DNA of 64,000 nucleotides, taken from contig MNCI01009467.1 in the NCBI GenBank assembly GCA_015680685.1, forward strand, positions 18,875 through 82,874. The letters run 5' to 3'. The notes beneath the pieces were generated by a model. The model saw only the letters and a list, made by a program, of their open reading frames with translations. It ran no database searches and had not been told where the DNA came from. This stretch comes from Gnetum montanum (Eukaryota > Streptophyta > Gnetopsida > Gnetales > Gnetaceae). Positions 11,790-25,260 of the stretch are shown here, piece by piece. A program made the position numbers and the translations under genes. The stretch's first letter is position 1, and each line of letters begins with the position of its first letter.

Positions 11790-14700
11790 GCCTGCTACGA
11801 CATGATGCTAGTTGACTCATCACAATGGACCATGATAGTCCATATCCCATCTCAAGGGGTTTGGCTGACCAACTTCTATGGAGCGCAACAATGGGAGCAA
11901 AGGCTACAAGAGATGGAACGCGTTGCAGCACTAGTACAAGGCCACCTAGCATGGCTAATTGTTGGGGACTTCAACCAGAGACTACATCCATGGGAAAAGT
12001 CCGGTGGGGAAGCCCCCCCTCCGGGCGCACAGGAGTTTCAGGATTTCCTAGCGATCCACTCACTAGTGGACCTACCCATTGAGAACTGCCAAATCACCTG
12101 GAGCAATAGGAGGAAAGGCCCAAACCGTGTCCTCTCTAGAATTGACCGGGTCTGCATCAGTTCCGACCTCCTCCGCTTGGCCGTGCGGGTTACGAGGCAA
12201 GAACAGGTCGCCTCGGATCATCGATCCCTCGTTTGTTCACTCGGACCTAAAAGGCCCTAGACCCTGCAACCTTTTCATTTTCAGGCAACCTGGTTGTCTA
12301 AACCCTGGTTGAGGCCATTAGTTGAGGACATATGGGCAAACTACCAACCAGGCCAAGGAGACCCCAGGAACTTCCTCAAAGATGGTTTGCTTCACCTGAA
12401 ATGGGCTATCTGGGCCCTACCAGTGGAGGATAAATTCTCGTTCAGAACGGGCAGCAAGGGGCTCCGGGATAAGCTAATTCAGATCCAGACCAAACAAGAG
12501 GCTGGGGAGGACTTACATGAAGAAGAGCAGAGCATTCTGTGGCAACTTCAAGGCCTTGACTTAGAAGAGGAGACATACTGGAAACAACGATCACAAATTA
12601 GATGGCTCCAAGAGGGGGATAGGCAAACGAACTTTCTCTTTGTCGTCACTACGACACGAGGATGGAGCCAGCCACATTGTTTACACACCATGGAGGGGGG
12701 GATAATTGATGAACCACAGAGCGTCACTCGGGAGCTGACACAATACTGGGAGAGGATCTGGGCCAAACAACCCACCAAGCCCATATCAATCCAAATTCCG
12801 CAAGTGCTAAACGAGGAGGATAACGCTCGATTGCTAACCCCGTTCTCATGGCAAGAACTCATCGCAACCATTAGCGACATGCCAGGAGGTAAGGCACCTA
12901 GCCCAAATGGTTGGAGCCTAGAATTCTTTACGACCTTCCTAGATATTGTGGGACCCAATATTCTGGATGCTTTCAACCTCATGCTGGCCAAGAGGTAGGT
13001 CCAAACGGAGCTCAATTGTTCTCGAATAGTGTGCATCCCAAAGCAAGCAGAGGCGCACCATCCAAAACAATTTCGCCCTATCAAGGTATGCAATGTTTTG
13101 ATTCCGATTTTCTCCAAATTGATCATCCATAGGCTTGTGCCACTAATGCCCAAGCTAGTGGGAGTAAACCAAACAGGTTTTGTGCAAGGCCGAACCCTGC
13201 AGGACCAGGTTCTTCTCATGCAGGAGGTGTTTCATTCTCTCCGAATAACGGGTTTCCCAGGGCTCTGTCTCAAACTCGACATCACCAAGGCATACGATAC
13301 AATCAACTGGGAAGCTCTGACCACCATTATGCAACGCAAGGGGTTTGACCTAGGTTTTATCTAGCTGTGCATCCACATGCAATCATCTGCAAGTTTCTCC
13401 TTTGATGTTGGGGGGGGGAGGGGGGGTGGGGTCTTTCCTCACTTGGGCAGGGATTACGGCAGGGGGACCCCCTTTCACCCTTGCTATTCATTATCACTAT
13501 GGATCTGATGCAACATTATTGTAGGACGTCAAGGGTTGATAGCCTTGACATTACAGGGGGTGGAATGTTGGGCTAAACACTAAGAGGATGATACAATGTT
13601 GCTTAGTTGTGCAAGGGTCCCACAAGCGCGGCGCATCAATGTCGCACTTTCTCGGTTAGCGGACGAGCTAGGACTAGAGATTAATAGGGCTAAGTCAATG
13701 GCTCATTTTATCAATGTAGATACACAGATTAAAAACTGAGTCGTACAAGCACTGAACATTCCACCTAGAACAATCAGAGACACCTACCTGGGTATCCCAC
13801 TCTTCCAATGGGGGTGGAGCGTATCTTGGGGTACGTTGTTGGAGAAGGTTGAAAGAAGGATGGGACACTGGGCCAATCGTTTCCTGACCAAAAAGGGGCG
13901 ATTGGTAGTGGCCTCGGGGATTCTTACGGTAATAACCCGGTTTGTTGCGACGGTTGCCACCCCTCCGAACACCATTGTTAACAAACTCAACATGCAGGTT
14001 CAGCGATTCATCTGGATAGGGGGTAGAGGAGGGGGGGCAAAATCCACCTTGTAAGTTGGGACCAATTCGCATGCCCCCATAACGTGGGCAGGGGGTGGGC
14101 TGGGCATCTCCAAATTCGAGGAAGAGCTCATGATGGGGCAACAGCACTGGTTACTCTGGTTTACGCACCCACTTGGGGAACTAGCCCAATAGATCCACAT
14201 TATGAATGCAAAATATTGTCATTGGTAGGCAAGGGTGCAAGACTCGAGACCCTGGCAAACGCTCTGCCGCCGCGCACGTGAAATGCAGACACAGGGGTGG
14301 TTGGGTCATGCACCGTGCCGCCTAATGATAGCCAAGTACCCACAGGTACTAGGCTAGCAACATATTTGGAGGGGGTGGCTCCCCGAGAAAATCAAAATGT
14401 TCCAGTGGCTGATCCAGCATGAAGCGCTGCCAGTTCGCACGGTTCTACACAGACGGGGCCTCATTATAGACAACACTTGTCCCTTGTGTGGCGCCGCACC
14501 TGAAACGGTACGACACTTCACATCCGGCTACGCCTACATGCGAGCCACATGGCACTCTGCAGGAGCAGCACCCCCAATGCGCCTCACCGACGACTCTCGA
14601 GCCACACTACTTTTATGGGTAGTGTGGAAGACAAGAAACCGCACAGTCTTCCAACAACACCGACTCCCCCCCCCCCAGTTGGTGGTTTCCCAGGCTCAAA

Positions 14701-16120
14701 GCACGTGGAAAGAGATCAAGGCAGCGATGGGTATCACGTTGACATATGAACCTGACTGCACCACGTTCCAGGCGGAGGAAGAACTATGGCAAATGGTGGA
14801 ACAGTGCGGCTGGAGTGGCGCCCTGCAACGGCTGGTTGGAGACCTGGACCTATCAAATGACACTTTCTTCACCAACTAGCACAACAATCGAACCTACTTT
14901 CGGGGGAGAGAGGTCATCATCACAGAAACTTCGATTGCCAGGTGTCTGGGGGCCCAGGCCGATGGCGAAATCATCTTACCCTCTGCACGCGGGCTACAGG
15001 ACACGGAACTGTTCTTCGATGGGTCGGTGCCACGCACGCAGAGCAAACAAGTGCCCAGATCTTCCCTACCCCGAATCTAGGCCCAAGCGACGGATCTCAT
15101 GGACAAATATTTTGTCCAATCTGGCAACGGATTCTAAACTCCAGGGCATCCACTACGCTTTCCTCCAATGCCTTAAGTTAAGACGTAGGGTTAACTTACC
15201 CCAATTTTTTCTAATGACCCTACAACTACAGAGGCAAGGCCGTCACTCAGGGCTCATCTTGGCCCTATGGTGGGGGGTGGCAGGGGGGCAAACCCCATCG
15301 GAGTCATAGACTGCCCCCCCACAGGGAGGCCCCCCGCCTGGTCCATCCCATCTGGCTAGCCGAGAGAGCCTCTAGACCCAGCCAACGGTGACCTACATGT
15401 GGAAAAGATGCAGCCAACAAGGACGGAGACCCCCAAACCTCACAATGGAGCTAGAGATGTTGCCGCCCAAAACCTCGAGGCGCAACAAAAGCAGGGACGA
15501 TGAGCTGCAGCAAGTGGCACAAGAGGCCGCAACCACGGCACGCAAGGCTAAGCACCAAGAATGGGAGGCAAAGTGGCAGGAAAGCCCTTGCGCAAGCCCG
15601 GGCCGAGCTAGAAACCCAGTTCCAAGAAAGGGAGCAGGAGAGAGTTAGACAACAAACCCTCCTGGCCAATGCAGCCCGGGCCTGGCTGGTGGATGAGATC
15701 CAGGCCCAAGTGAGAGATGAATTACTTCAAGAGGAAACCACCCGAAGGGAGCACAAGGAGGCCAAACGAGCCCAGCGCAAGCGAGAACAGGAGGAGGAAA
15801 CACAAAGGCAGAGCCAGCTGGACTGAGCACACGAGCATAGTGCGCACCAATGGCTTAGGGGTGGACGGTGTCCATACCTCATCCTTGATATCAATTGTGA
15901 CAACACTTGGGGGGAGCTCAGACGCCACATCCGTTGGACCTCGGCACGCTTCCATCCAGATTGGGGGATGTCGACGACAGATAGGAACCGACGGGAATCA
16001 ACCATGCAAGGAATCCAGCAGGCCACCAATTTTGTGGGCATGGAGCTCCACCGTAACACGCTAGACATCCTTCATGCGCTGGAGCAGCCACACTATGCCT
16101 GCCATAGGCTACCAATGAGC
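11790..16120 (+). pseudogene. LINE B ORF2 with C-terminal extension, decayed
   Basis: This is the best-preserved ORF2 of the family. Endonuclease (NFYGAQQWEQRL at 11,870, GDFNQRL near 11,970, ITWSN, SRIDRVCIS, SDHRSL to 12,240); a linker and the RT N-terminal part (12,294-12,998 is open); RT core (GVNQTGFVQGR near 13,160, LDITKAYDT near 13,280, GLRQGDPLSP near 13,450). The catalytic YADD reads HxEDDT because its Tyr codon is now TAA. The zf-RVT block lies at 14,400-14,540 (TCPLCGAAPETVRHF, last Cys changed to Tyr). Domain X follows (about 14,782-15,285), then a Glu/Arg/Gln-rich coiled coil (15,500-15,826) and block Y (about 15,858-16,115: GGRCPYLILDIN ... IQQATNFVGMELHR). A run of G's near 13,408-13,432 disrupts the RT frame. 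Confidence 0.85.
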
Positions 16121-16127
16121 CCATAGC

Positions 16128-16264
16128 NNNNNNNNNNNNNNNNNNNNNNNNNNNNNNNNNNNNNNNNNNNNNNNNNNNNNNNNNNNNNNNNNNNNNNNNN
16201 NNNNNNNNNNNNNNNNNNNNNNNNNNNNNNNNNNNNNNNNNNNNNNNNNNNNNNNNNNNNNNNN
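16128..16264. other. Assembly gap (137 N)
   Basis: Unknown sequence inside the 3' end of LINE B, after block Y and before its A tail. Confidence 1.
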
Positions 16265-16282
16265 AACATTCTCTCAAAAAAA

Positions 16283-17790
16283 AGAGTTTTCATGTCCCAA
16301 ATCATTGTTAAATGGTCCTTTCTTCAAGCCTACATTTCTCTCAATGTGAAAACATGAGAAGCTGGAAAATTTATTAATGAAGATTTCAAAGTTTGGAACC
16401 ATGTTAATCCATCATGGTATTCAAGCTTAGTGTACATCAGATTTTGTTGTTGTTTTTCCTTTCCATATTACACATGAGCACATGAGATTTTGTTTGTTTT
16501 CTGCTTCATAAAATCAAAATTTTGATTCTTTAATAATGCTAGTATAGATACTGCCATTCTTTTTCTTTTTGTTATTATCTAGCATTTACTATTTTCAGAT
16601 TTCTTGGATCTAGGAAAAATGGGATTGACAACTGTCAAACATAGAGGAAAAAAACAAAAACAAAACAAAACCTTGTCAAATCCCAACTCCCATGTGTTGT
16701 GTGGATTATAATCTCAGATTTATTTTCAGGCCCTCCATCTCCCCTAAACATAGATTTGATTGCTAAAAATTCAAGCCCTACTTTCAGACTTTGTTTGACC
16801 AATTTTAAATGCCTAAAAATAGAGGAAAATATTGGCTAATTGTCCCCAAAAAAACAAGCCCTAACTATTGTAACTCTCTCCATTGTATGATGTGAGGTAG
16901 TTCTTATATGTCATGTAAAACACACTTAAGATGCATAGTTACCTCTTTCAATTGTATGATGGGAATATTGCATCTTAGAAGCCTCGAAGCTTCCTTGGAG
17001 TAAGTCTTTGATTACACACATGTTGCTACATTTTGTCAGAGTTAGATTTTCCTTTCATGGAAAGTAAATATTGGTTATTTAGTTTTGCTATAATGTGATA
17101 ACCCCATTTATTTATTAGCAATTATATTGTTTTATTTGTGCAGAAGAGAAAGAAAATATATATGTGATCATGTATGTTTATTTGCTTTCCATAAAATTAA
17201 CCCACATAAATTATGATTAAAAGCACTTTGGGGCCTAGGATAAGCAATTCACCTAAACTCATAGTTAGTAATTAGGTGGATGATGCATTTGATTGGTTTG
17301 CATTGTGTGAAGCATGCAGTATTTTTAGGGATCATTAACTAATCATTTTAATAATAATAGATTCATCCCTATACCTTAAATGGATGGGTTGCATTGTTTA
17401 TTTATTTTGCATACAACCTACCCTGGATGTGGAAATAAGCACCACTATCCAACCCTACCCATACATATGCTTACTTCGGCTTAATATCCTGAGCCATTAG
17501 ACCTAGGGGAGTTGAGTTGCACAACAGTTGAAAATTTTCAATGATGCAAACATCATTCGTAAATGTGTACCCACCTCATGTACAATCCACGTACAATCCC
17601 CTATCTTGGGGGTATATCAAGGTGTAGTCTAAAAATGATGGTTAAGCCAAGCCTTGTTTGTGTAGTTTAGAACCTGAAGATAACCCAACTCACAGTCAGA
17701 TGATGACCAGATTCTTTGAGTTGGATGGCCCTCAATGTAGGAATACAACGCCACATTGCATAAGCAAAGTTATTGAAACCTATACATGTT
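16283..17790. repeat. Repeat R1, copy a, right segment
   Basis: Homologous to 31,607-32,215 of copy c: shared blocks are catgtcccaaatca, gtgaaaacatga, tttccatattacacatgagc and ttgagttggatggccctc (17,717-17,734 against 32,147-32,164). About 900 extra bases are present here between the outer blocks. No coding potential is seen. Confidence 0.7.
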
Positions 17791-18839
17791 TTATTCCCAA
17801 CCATTGTTTGAAGCCCATTATAGATTAAATGATCTTGTATGGCAGAAACATAGTGGAGGACTAGGAGTACATCTAACGACATCCATTGGTGCTGCTTGTA
17901 AAATAAAACTTGAAATAAGTGAGTCACACAAATGTTTGATGTTTTCCAGCTTCAAAAGTGATGCAAAGTGTTAACAATCACCCTCGACAATGTTAGTTTT
18001 GAAGGTATCATAGCGCTACTAAAGATAGATGATATGCAATACATACATCAATCCTTAAAATTATAAGTGACAAGGTCTTATCCTATCAACAACTTGTTAT
18101 GTCTAAGAAGAGAAGGAGGTACATAGGCCCTATAATCATCCCATCATTATGAGTCACACCCTTGTTAGTGGCTGATGTAAGTATAATCCTATGTTTTTAG
18201 AGAACTGGAAAAGTTTTAAAAAAAATTGTACTGATCTTTAGAGGGTGGTTATTAGGCGTCCTACAGGTACATAGGCCATGTAATCAACCTATCATTCTAT
18301 GACTCATATCCTTATTAGTTGCTAATGTAAGTATAGCCCTATGTTTTAAGAGGATTGGAAAAAAAATTTGTACTGAATTTTAGAGGGTGGTTACATATTT
18401 CTCTATTTTAGGGTTAAGGATTTTTCAGTGACCACAGAGTGGGATCCAGCTACTAAAACTACCAACTTTGTGATGCACTTTATATAAGGCATCTAGTATC
18501 TAACTTCTTAAAGCTCTAATTGTATTATGGATGATTATCTGGTTTGACATTAGGTCTTTAAATTTCCCCCTTTGTTCAGGTTCCAATTTGGGGCCTGCCA
18601 TGCATTTATGCATGCCATGTCTTTGATATCTAGTAGATAAACATGTGTTAGTTTCCAGTCAAATCAATTCCTGATTTGATTGTTAGACAAATTTGAGTGA
18701 TGAATTTGGCTTGCCACTATTAATATTAAAGTTTTAAATGCACATTTTACTTCGATAACTTTATATAATGGATCTCTATTCTCTTTTTTCTCCAAAACGA
18801 TCTTTCCTGCCCGATGAATTTAGAGACAATGATAGTTGC
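17791..18839. other. Intronic sequence with a two-copy 148-bp tandem repeat
   Basis: Two diverged tandem copies lie at 18,118-18,265 and 18,266-18,406, each running from ggtacataggcc to the block gagggtggtta. No gene is recognised. Confidence 0.6.
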
Positions 18840-19372
18840 ATCCTACACACCAAATTAAATAAATCACAAACAATCTTTTGAAAGGAGATAGTAAAAATGT
18901 TGAACAATGATAGTTGTATTTTCTGTAATAAGGTAGAGAATCATGACCACCTTCTAATTAACTGTACTTATGTTCAATTTGTGTGACAGTTCAGAACAAC
19001 ATCAAGGTTATTTGCTGACAATGGTGGTTTGTTGAGTTGTATACAACACTGGAAAATTTAACGAGATGATAAAGTGAAAGCTAGAATTTAGGAAAGTCTT
19101 TTTCACTGTATCTTCTATGAGCTTTGGTAAGATAGGAATGAAAGAGTATTTCAGAATAAGGAGCACCCACTTGAGATTGTGCGGCTTGCAATACTACATC
19201 AGTAGAAACACATAGCATTCATTTCTAGAAACCTTCAGTAGATCGAATATAGTGGCCTCTTCAAATTTGGTTGTTTAATGATTGCTTTGAATTCCATAAT
19301 ATTTTCTTAGCATTGTAAATATGTGTACTATTTTGTAATCCTAATAAGAGCAATTTTAACTTTCCTTTAAAA
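18840..19372 (+). mobile_element. LINE fragment F, 3' end of an L1-type ORF2 (zf-RVT)
   Basis: The plus strand reads a zf-RVT zinc region near 18,900-18,985 (CIFCNKVENHDHLLINC). A Trp-rich tail typical of plant L1 elements follows near 19,120-19,150 (a RNERVF block). Trp positions read as stops (for example ELW then TAG near 19,125). A short 3' UTR ends in an A-rich tract around 19,360-19,372. It is a 5'-truncated insertion in TypA intron 11, antisense to the gene. It differs from LINEs A-D and lacks the C-terminal extension. Confidence 0.7.
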
Positions 19373-19467
19373 ACAAACATAAAATTACGTCAGTAAAGAC
19401 ATAGGTTGTCATGTATGTAATGATCAAACACCTATGCTATACAGAATGAAAGACTAGAAATACAAAC

Positions 19468-19562
19468 CCATAAGACTGCATATCTATCATTTCACCACGA
19501 CGTCTCCCAAGTAGTTCAACTGCAGCACCTGTGTACTCCTCTGGGACCTCTACAATAGCTAT
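19468..19562 (-). CDS. TypA: TypA exon 11, last exon in the window
   Basis: [20 protein letters not shown] to EMIDMQSY, the start of the EF-G domain V-like part. The acceptor is accag. The donor is inferred as GG|gtttgt at 19,467, because the family continues with a Gly-rich segment there. The end could differ by a few bases. Confidence 0.85.
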
Positions 19563-22500
19563 CTGGTAAATAAAAAATCATTCATAATCCCATCTTAATC
19601 TGCAAGAATCAGTGCAGTAAAAACAAATTCCAAGATAAGGATGATTTATACCTCATATGGTTCAAGTAACTTGCCATTAACTTCTTTGCTAATAACCTTG
19701 GGTGGTCCTATCATAAACTCATATCCTTCCCTCCGCCTGATGTAATATGATAGAAACAATGTTTTGAGATAATAAAACTGTATTTTGCAATAATTTGTCA
19801 GTAAATAAATTAGAACATTCAAACGCTACCAACATGTTCTCAATCAGGATGGTTAGATGAAGTGTGCCTCTGCCACTGACAAGGAATGTGTCAGCCATAT
19901 CTCCATCTTCGACTTTCATAGCCAAATTTCTCTCTAACTCTTGATACAACCTTTCCCGGAGCTTTCTACTTGTTACATATTTTCCCTACAACAATATTCA
20001 ATAAGATTTACTGGAAAATGAAACCTTAGTAGAAATTACCAAAACATTTTAATTCAAACAATCAATCTGGGCCTGAGCACCAACCTCTCTCCCAAAAAAT
20101 GGTGAAGTGTTGATGGTAAAAGCCATCTTCACAGTTGGTTCTTCAATGGTTATTCCTGGTAGAGCTGAGCCACTGACTTTGTCTGTCAATGTCTCACCAA
20201 TCTGTAGCATTTAATGGAAGCACATCTTTCGTTAATAGAAGAATGATAATAATAATAACCAGCAATCAATCGTATACACAAGATAAATAAACCCATAAAC
20301 GTCAAGCCTTAATGCCAATAGGACATACAAGAACATCTTCAACGCCACAGACAGCACAGATGTCACCAGCTTCCACATTTTCGACAGGAACTTTCACAAA
20401 ATTCTCATAGACAAACAGTTCACTGATTTTTCCATAACGAATATTTCCTTCTGGAGAACAAATCTGCTTATAATTTAAAATAACAAAATAGTCAATTTGT
20501 GATCAACAAAACTCCACATGCAATTTCTAATACGATCATTAAGCAACAGTTAATCATTAAAAAAAGACCAAGATGCAATGATCGGAAAATGTAGTGCCCC
20601 AGTTTTGTACACGTGAGTATGTAACCTTAACATTTTTTATCCTATGTTATGTTATGTTGTCATATAGGGATATTAAATACTTGGACTTGTCCTTGTTTTT
20701 GCAGCTCATGTACCTTTAAAGGAAAGGGTTACGATTTTAAGTTGAAGTGGAAATTTTAAATTATCTAAGCAAGGTTGTTATTTAAGTCATTTTTCTAATT
20801 ATATAACATTTAAAAGATAAAAAATATTTTTGTTGTTGAATGAAAGGGGCAGATACTACCATGTTAGAACAATATTTTAAGATTCATGGAAACATGATTT
20901 ATGGTCCTCTTTTTTGTTGACATTTTGATAAAAAAAATTTTTGGAGAAACGTCAGGAATATTTTAATCAAAAGGCATTATGTACATCAGAAAGAAATCTC
21001 CAAAAAAACACAGGAAGAGGAATGTCCCCTCACCCCAAAAACCTCCCCTTTTTTAACAAGGGGAGACCCCCTTTCCGCAGCCCCACCACAAAATAGGGTG
21101 GCAAACTCCACCCCCGGGACCCCCAACTTGCACCCAACAAAAACCCAAACCCAAGAAAACCACCAAAAAACCAACAAAAAAAAAACACATACACCCACAC
21201 ACACAAAACGGCCCCCACCCCAAATCACATTCTACAAATAAAACGGTAGTCTAGTGCTTCAGCAATAGCTCCACTCTTGACCATTGACCGCATCTAGCAC
21301 CACTCTATGACGTTCCATATTGACAAAGGCCATCACTTGCTGGAATTCCTTGAACTTTGCCTCCTTACACACCCACTCCACAGCAGTACCCTCCCGGTTC
21401 GGATGAAACTCCTTGCTTTGCTGCCAAATGCGCCACCCCAATGCACCCCCAAGGCACATTGCACCCAATGTCAAGGATGACATAAGGGCAACGCCCCTCC
21501 CGAAGCCACAAACAGGCATTGTTTTCATGTGCTCAATTGATCTGCTCTTGAATCTGCGCCTCCTCCTCCCTCTGCTCCTGCTCCTCCCACTCCTTCTCCT
21601 TCTGGAGATAGACCTCCTCCTGCAACTCATCCCAAATCCTCTATCTAAGCTCACCTTCCAAAGCATGCAAGGTCGTTGCTTCTACCCAATCGCAATGGAT
21701 CTTCTCCGCCCTAGCCTCCTCCTCATATCGTTGAGTCAAACGTTCTAGCTCCTACTAGAACTTTTCCTCCCACTATCAGAGCCACTCAGCCCAAAACGTG
21801 TGCTCCTCCATCCACACCCACTCCACCATCTCTGGCCCAAGCCACTCATCCAAAGTCCCCGAGCCTACCCCCCCCCCCCCCCCCCAATCCACTCCCCCTA
21901 GGTCCAACCGCCACTTAGACCGAGCCACCAAAGGTGCTTCCTCTTGTTGGTCTTGGGGGCATGACGACTCCCCCTTCTTAGTAGCCCACAAAACCATCCA
22001 ATCAGGTCTCCCCTCCGAAGAATCCTCCTCCACACCACTAAAATCCATAGGAATGTCCACCACTAAAGGCGGAACACTTTGTGTCTTACGTCGCCCATAC
22101 ATCGCCCAAACCGTCGAAGCCATTAGAGGCTCAAGGGCACCTCTCGACGACACTGCTTCCCACGCCACCTGCCAAAGGGTCAAGATAAGCCCCAAATGCG
22201 TCCCCCTCCTCCAACATAGAACCCCCAAAAAGTAATGAGGCAAGTTCATAGCATACCCCGTCCGAAGGCAACACATGAAACTAAAATGCACTCCCAACAA
22301 CTTCCATGCATTGCCAAAATGAACTAAGAAAAAATCTACAAGCACAACCACATCCTACTAGATGGGGTCCAGCACCGACTTGGGCACCTTCCCACTACCA
22401 GCCTTGGGCACAAGCCACAAGAAAAATTCCCACACATCTTGGAGCCCCCTTCCCCTCAAAGGAACCTCCTCCTACTCAGCTGGCACCTACAAGTACTGAG

Positions 22501-25222
22501 CAATGGCAGAGCAATGGCGGCCTCCATAATTTCAATCCTGACCCCCCGAAATAAAGTAATATCCCCAAGCCAATTTGTGAAGAATGACCTTTCCTCCAAG
22601 TCTGAATCCCCATAGAGCCTCACCAACACATCCACCCAACTAGCACAGGCCACCAAATGCCAAAGCACAGGATTGGCCCTATACTTTGTGCAAGATGACT
22701 CATACGTCGACGTCACCCCCATTGTGATATGTGCCTTCCTCCAAAGGCAAGAACCTTCAGCCACAACCTGCACCTGAACCCAGTGGGGCAATCCCATGAA
22801 AAACTTAATGATTCCATGTTCACCACAGTTGCCACAATATTGCCACAACACGCGAGTCCCTGTCCAACGTTATGGACAATGGAATTTGCCCGGCCCGCCA
22901 CACCCTCATTGAATAAGTACATTCCTACATGAAATGTGCCATGGTGGTATCCTCCACCAACATGCACAATGGACACGTGACAGTAACTCTCATCCCCTGC
23001 CACCGCAAAACCTGCCGCACGGGGATGGCTGCATGGCAACCAACCACAAGAACAATTTAAATTTTTCGGGGAGTTGAGCCTGCCATAATTGCTACCACCC
23101 CCAAACCGCGGGGTATTTATGTTTAATGATCTACACTAACTATGCATTAAGAAGCCCCAACGGCAGCATCCTCCGCACATGCGAAGCTAAAGCACACCAA
23201 ATATTTGAATCATGGTGGGACACCTCCCATTGTCGGTACTTCTGGCACATAATTTGAACCCATTTGGGCTGGATATTGAAGCTGGTCACACAGTCATTGG
23301 AGCAACCCCTGAAGACCCATAGTAATCACATCCGCGAACCAAAGTAGGCCAAGTCCTCCTACAAACTTCGGTCTAGCAACAATATCCCAAGCAACAAGAT
23401 GCAACCGGCTACCCCCTTTTCCCCCCAACCATGTAAAGGTCTAAATCAGCCAATCAATGTTTAGCGTAACCTCAGCCAGAGGGGAGGCGGCCGACACAAT
23501 GAACCTAGCCATAGCCAAAAGAACCGACATATCCAGCAACAGACACCCCGCCTGTGAGAGAAACCAAGTCGTCTAGTGACTAATTCTCTCCTGCATCCTC
23601 CAAATAAGACCTCCCCATACTTGTCTCCTCTGCCAATCATAACAAGGGAGTCCAAGATAAGTGTCATCCTTTGACCCTGGTAACACCCCCAACAACTGTA
23701 CTATCCTCCCCTTCACAACCGGCTCCACATTGAGAAGATGCACCGAAGATTTGCCCTGATTAACCTCCAATCCCACTTCCTCAGCCATTCTCTAAAGAGC
23801 CTGATTAATAGCCCGCACCTAAGGAATTGTAGCCTAAGAGAAAAGAAAAGTTATCGTCAACATAATGCTCCACCACGCAATTCACCCCCAACCTCCAATC
23901 CTCTAACCCCTTCTGTCAAGCAATACATACACATCGCATCCATAACCAGAATGAACAAGGCAACAAGGTATCCCCCTGTCTCAACCCCATACCTAGGGAG
24001 GCAAAACCCCAAAGCCTCCCCTCCATATCAAAAGAAAAGACTCCCAACTATTGAATGTGCAGACATAATTTCACAGAATGTGGATGAAAACCTTTACGCA
24101 ACATGAATTCCTAGAGAGCACTCTAGGAAACCGTGTCATAAGCTTTAGTGATATCCAATTTAAAACACGTACCTAGAAATCTTGTCATGCGAAGCAAGTG
24201 CATCACCTCTTGCACCAAGATAATCTAGTCCAGTATATATCTCCCCTTGACAAAACCAGCTTGTTGTTCCCCCACCAATTAGTGCATAAGAGGTGTCAAC
24301 CAAGCCACCAACATCTTCATGAACAACCTAAGCAATGTATTACAGACCCCAATAGGTCTAAAATGCTCAAGGGTCGAAGGCTTAATCTTTTTTGGAATGA
24401 ACACCAGCCAAGAGTAGTTAATCTCCCTCTGAACCTGCCCCCAAAACAGCATTGCATTAAAAGCATCTAAAATATTCTCCCCCGGCACATCAAAGAATGT
24501 CCAAAAAAACTCAATAAGCCACCATGGGGACCAGGTACCCTCCCCCCTTTCATAGAAACCAATGCCTCCCCCAGCTTAGCCCGGCTAAAAGGTGCCAGCA
24601 GCTACCGATTATCCTCCTCCCCCAACACCCGTACAATATCAATGGATAGAGGCTTCATCTCCTTCCTCTGCTAGATCTCAAACCAATAATTTAGCATTGC
24701 CTAGATGACCTCATGTTGCCCCTCCACCATAACCCCTGCAACAGTTAAACTGGGTATCTATTTAAACATACAAGCAGAATGAGCCACAGCAAAAAAGAAC
24801 TACATATTCTAATCCCCCTCCCGGAGCCACCACACCCAGCCCCTCTGCCTCTAGTACATTTTCTCCTCCTTATCCAATTCTTGAAGCTCTTTTAGCACCG
24901 CTCCTTCACCCTCTTCCTAAGTCTAACCCATCTCCTATGCCCTTTGAATATTCTCCAAATGCCTCAACAATTGACCTCGATGGTACCTAAAAGTGTACTT
25001 GTCGTCTGACCTAATCCCCCGAATATGGTGTTTTAGCAACGCCAGGCCCTACTTGAGAAATTCCATGGGATCATCTTGCAAAGGGTAGGCCCCCCAAATC
25101 TCCTCAACTAATGGTCTCTGCCACGGCTTCGTTAGCCAAAACTGTTCAAATCTACTGGGGGACCCAACAAACATAGGAGAGGTCAATGGTCCAAAGCAAC
25201 CTGCTCTTTCCCAAAGACAATC

Positions 25223-25260
<38 letters not shown>

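Larger units (their letters stand above)
11151..16282 (+). mobile_element. LINE B, 5'-truncated copy of the LINE A family
   Basis: The insertion splits R1a: the left flank agagttgtca (11,141-11,150) and right flank agagttttca (16,283-16,292) form a likely 10-bp target-site duplication with one mismatch, and copy c is continuous here. The element starts within the end of ORF1 (GEWVNV near 11,240, matching GRWNLV and GEWNVV in A and D), contains ORF2 and ends in TTCTCTC plus A's at about 16,268-16,282. The 137-base gap at 16,128-16,264 hides most of the 3' UTR. The misplaced arm 11,404-11,765 inflates its apparent length. Confidence 0.85.

Noticed and set aside
12548-13219. 223-codon minus-strand ORF
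   Set aside because: It is the shadow of the LINE B RT frame, which carries recognisable motifs on the plus strand.
17667-17927. Minus-strand ORF downstream of exon 11 as a TypA exon
   Set aside because: Its sequence does not resemble TypA, and part of it lies in repeat R1, which is also present at 32.15 kb.
1-19467. Search for the missing TypA C-terminal exons
   Set aside because: I looked on the minus strand for the conserved KIPTRGLLGLR-like and later segments and found none; the stretch is repeats and AT-rich DNA.
21413-22235. Plus-strand ORFs in the LINE C C-terminal region
   Set aside because: The minus strand carries domain X and block Y in conserved form; the plus-strand frames are complements.
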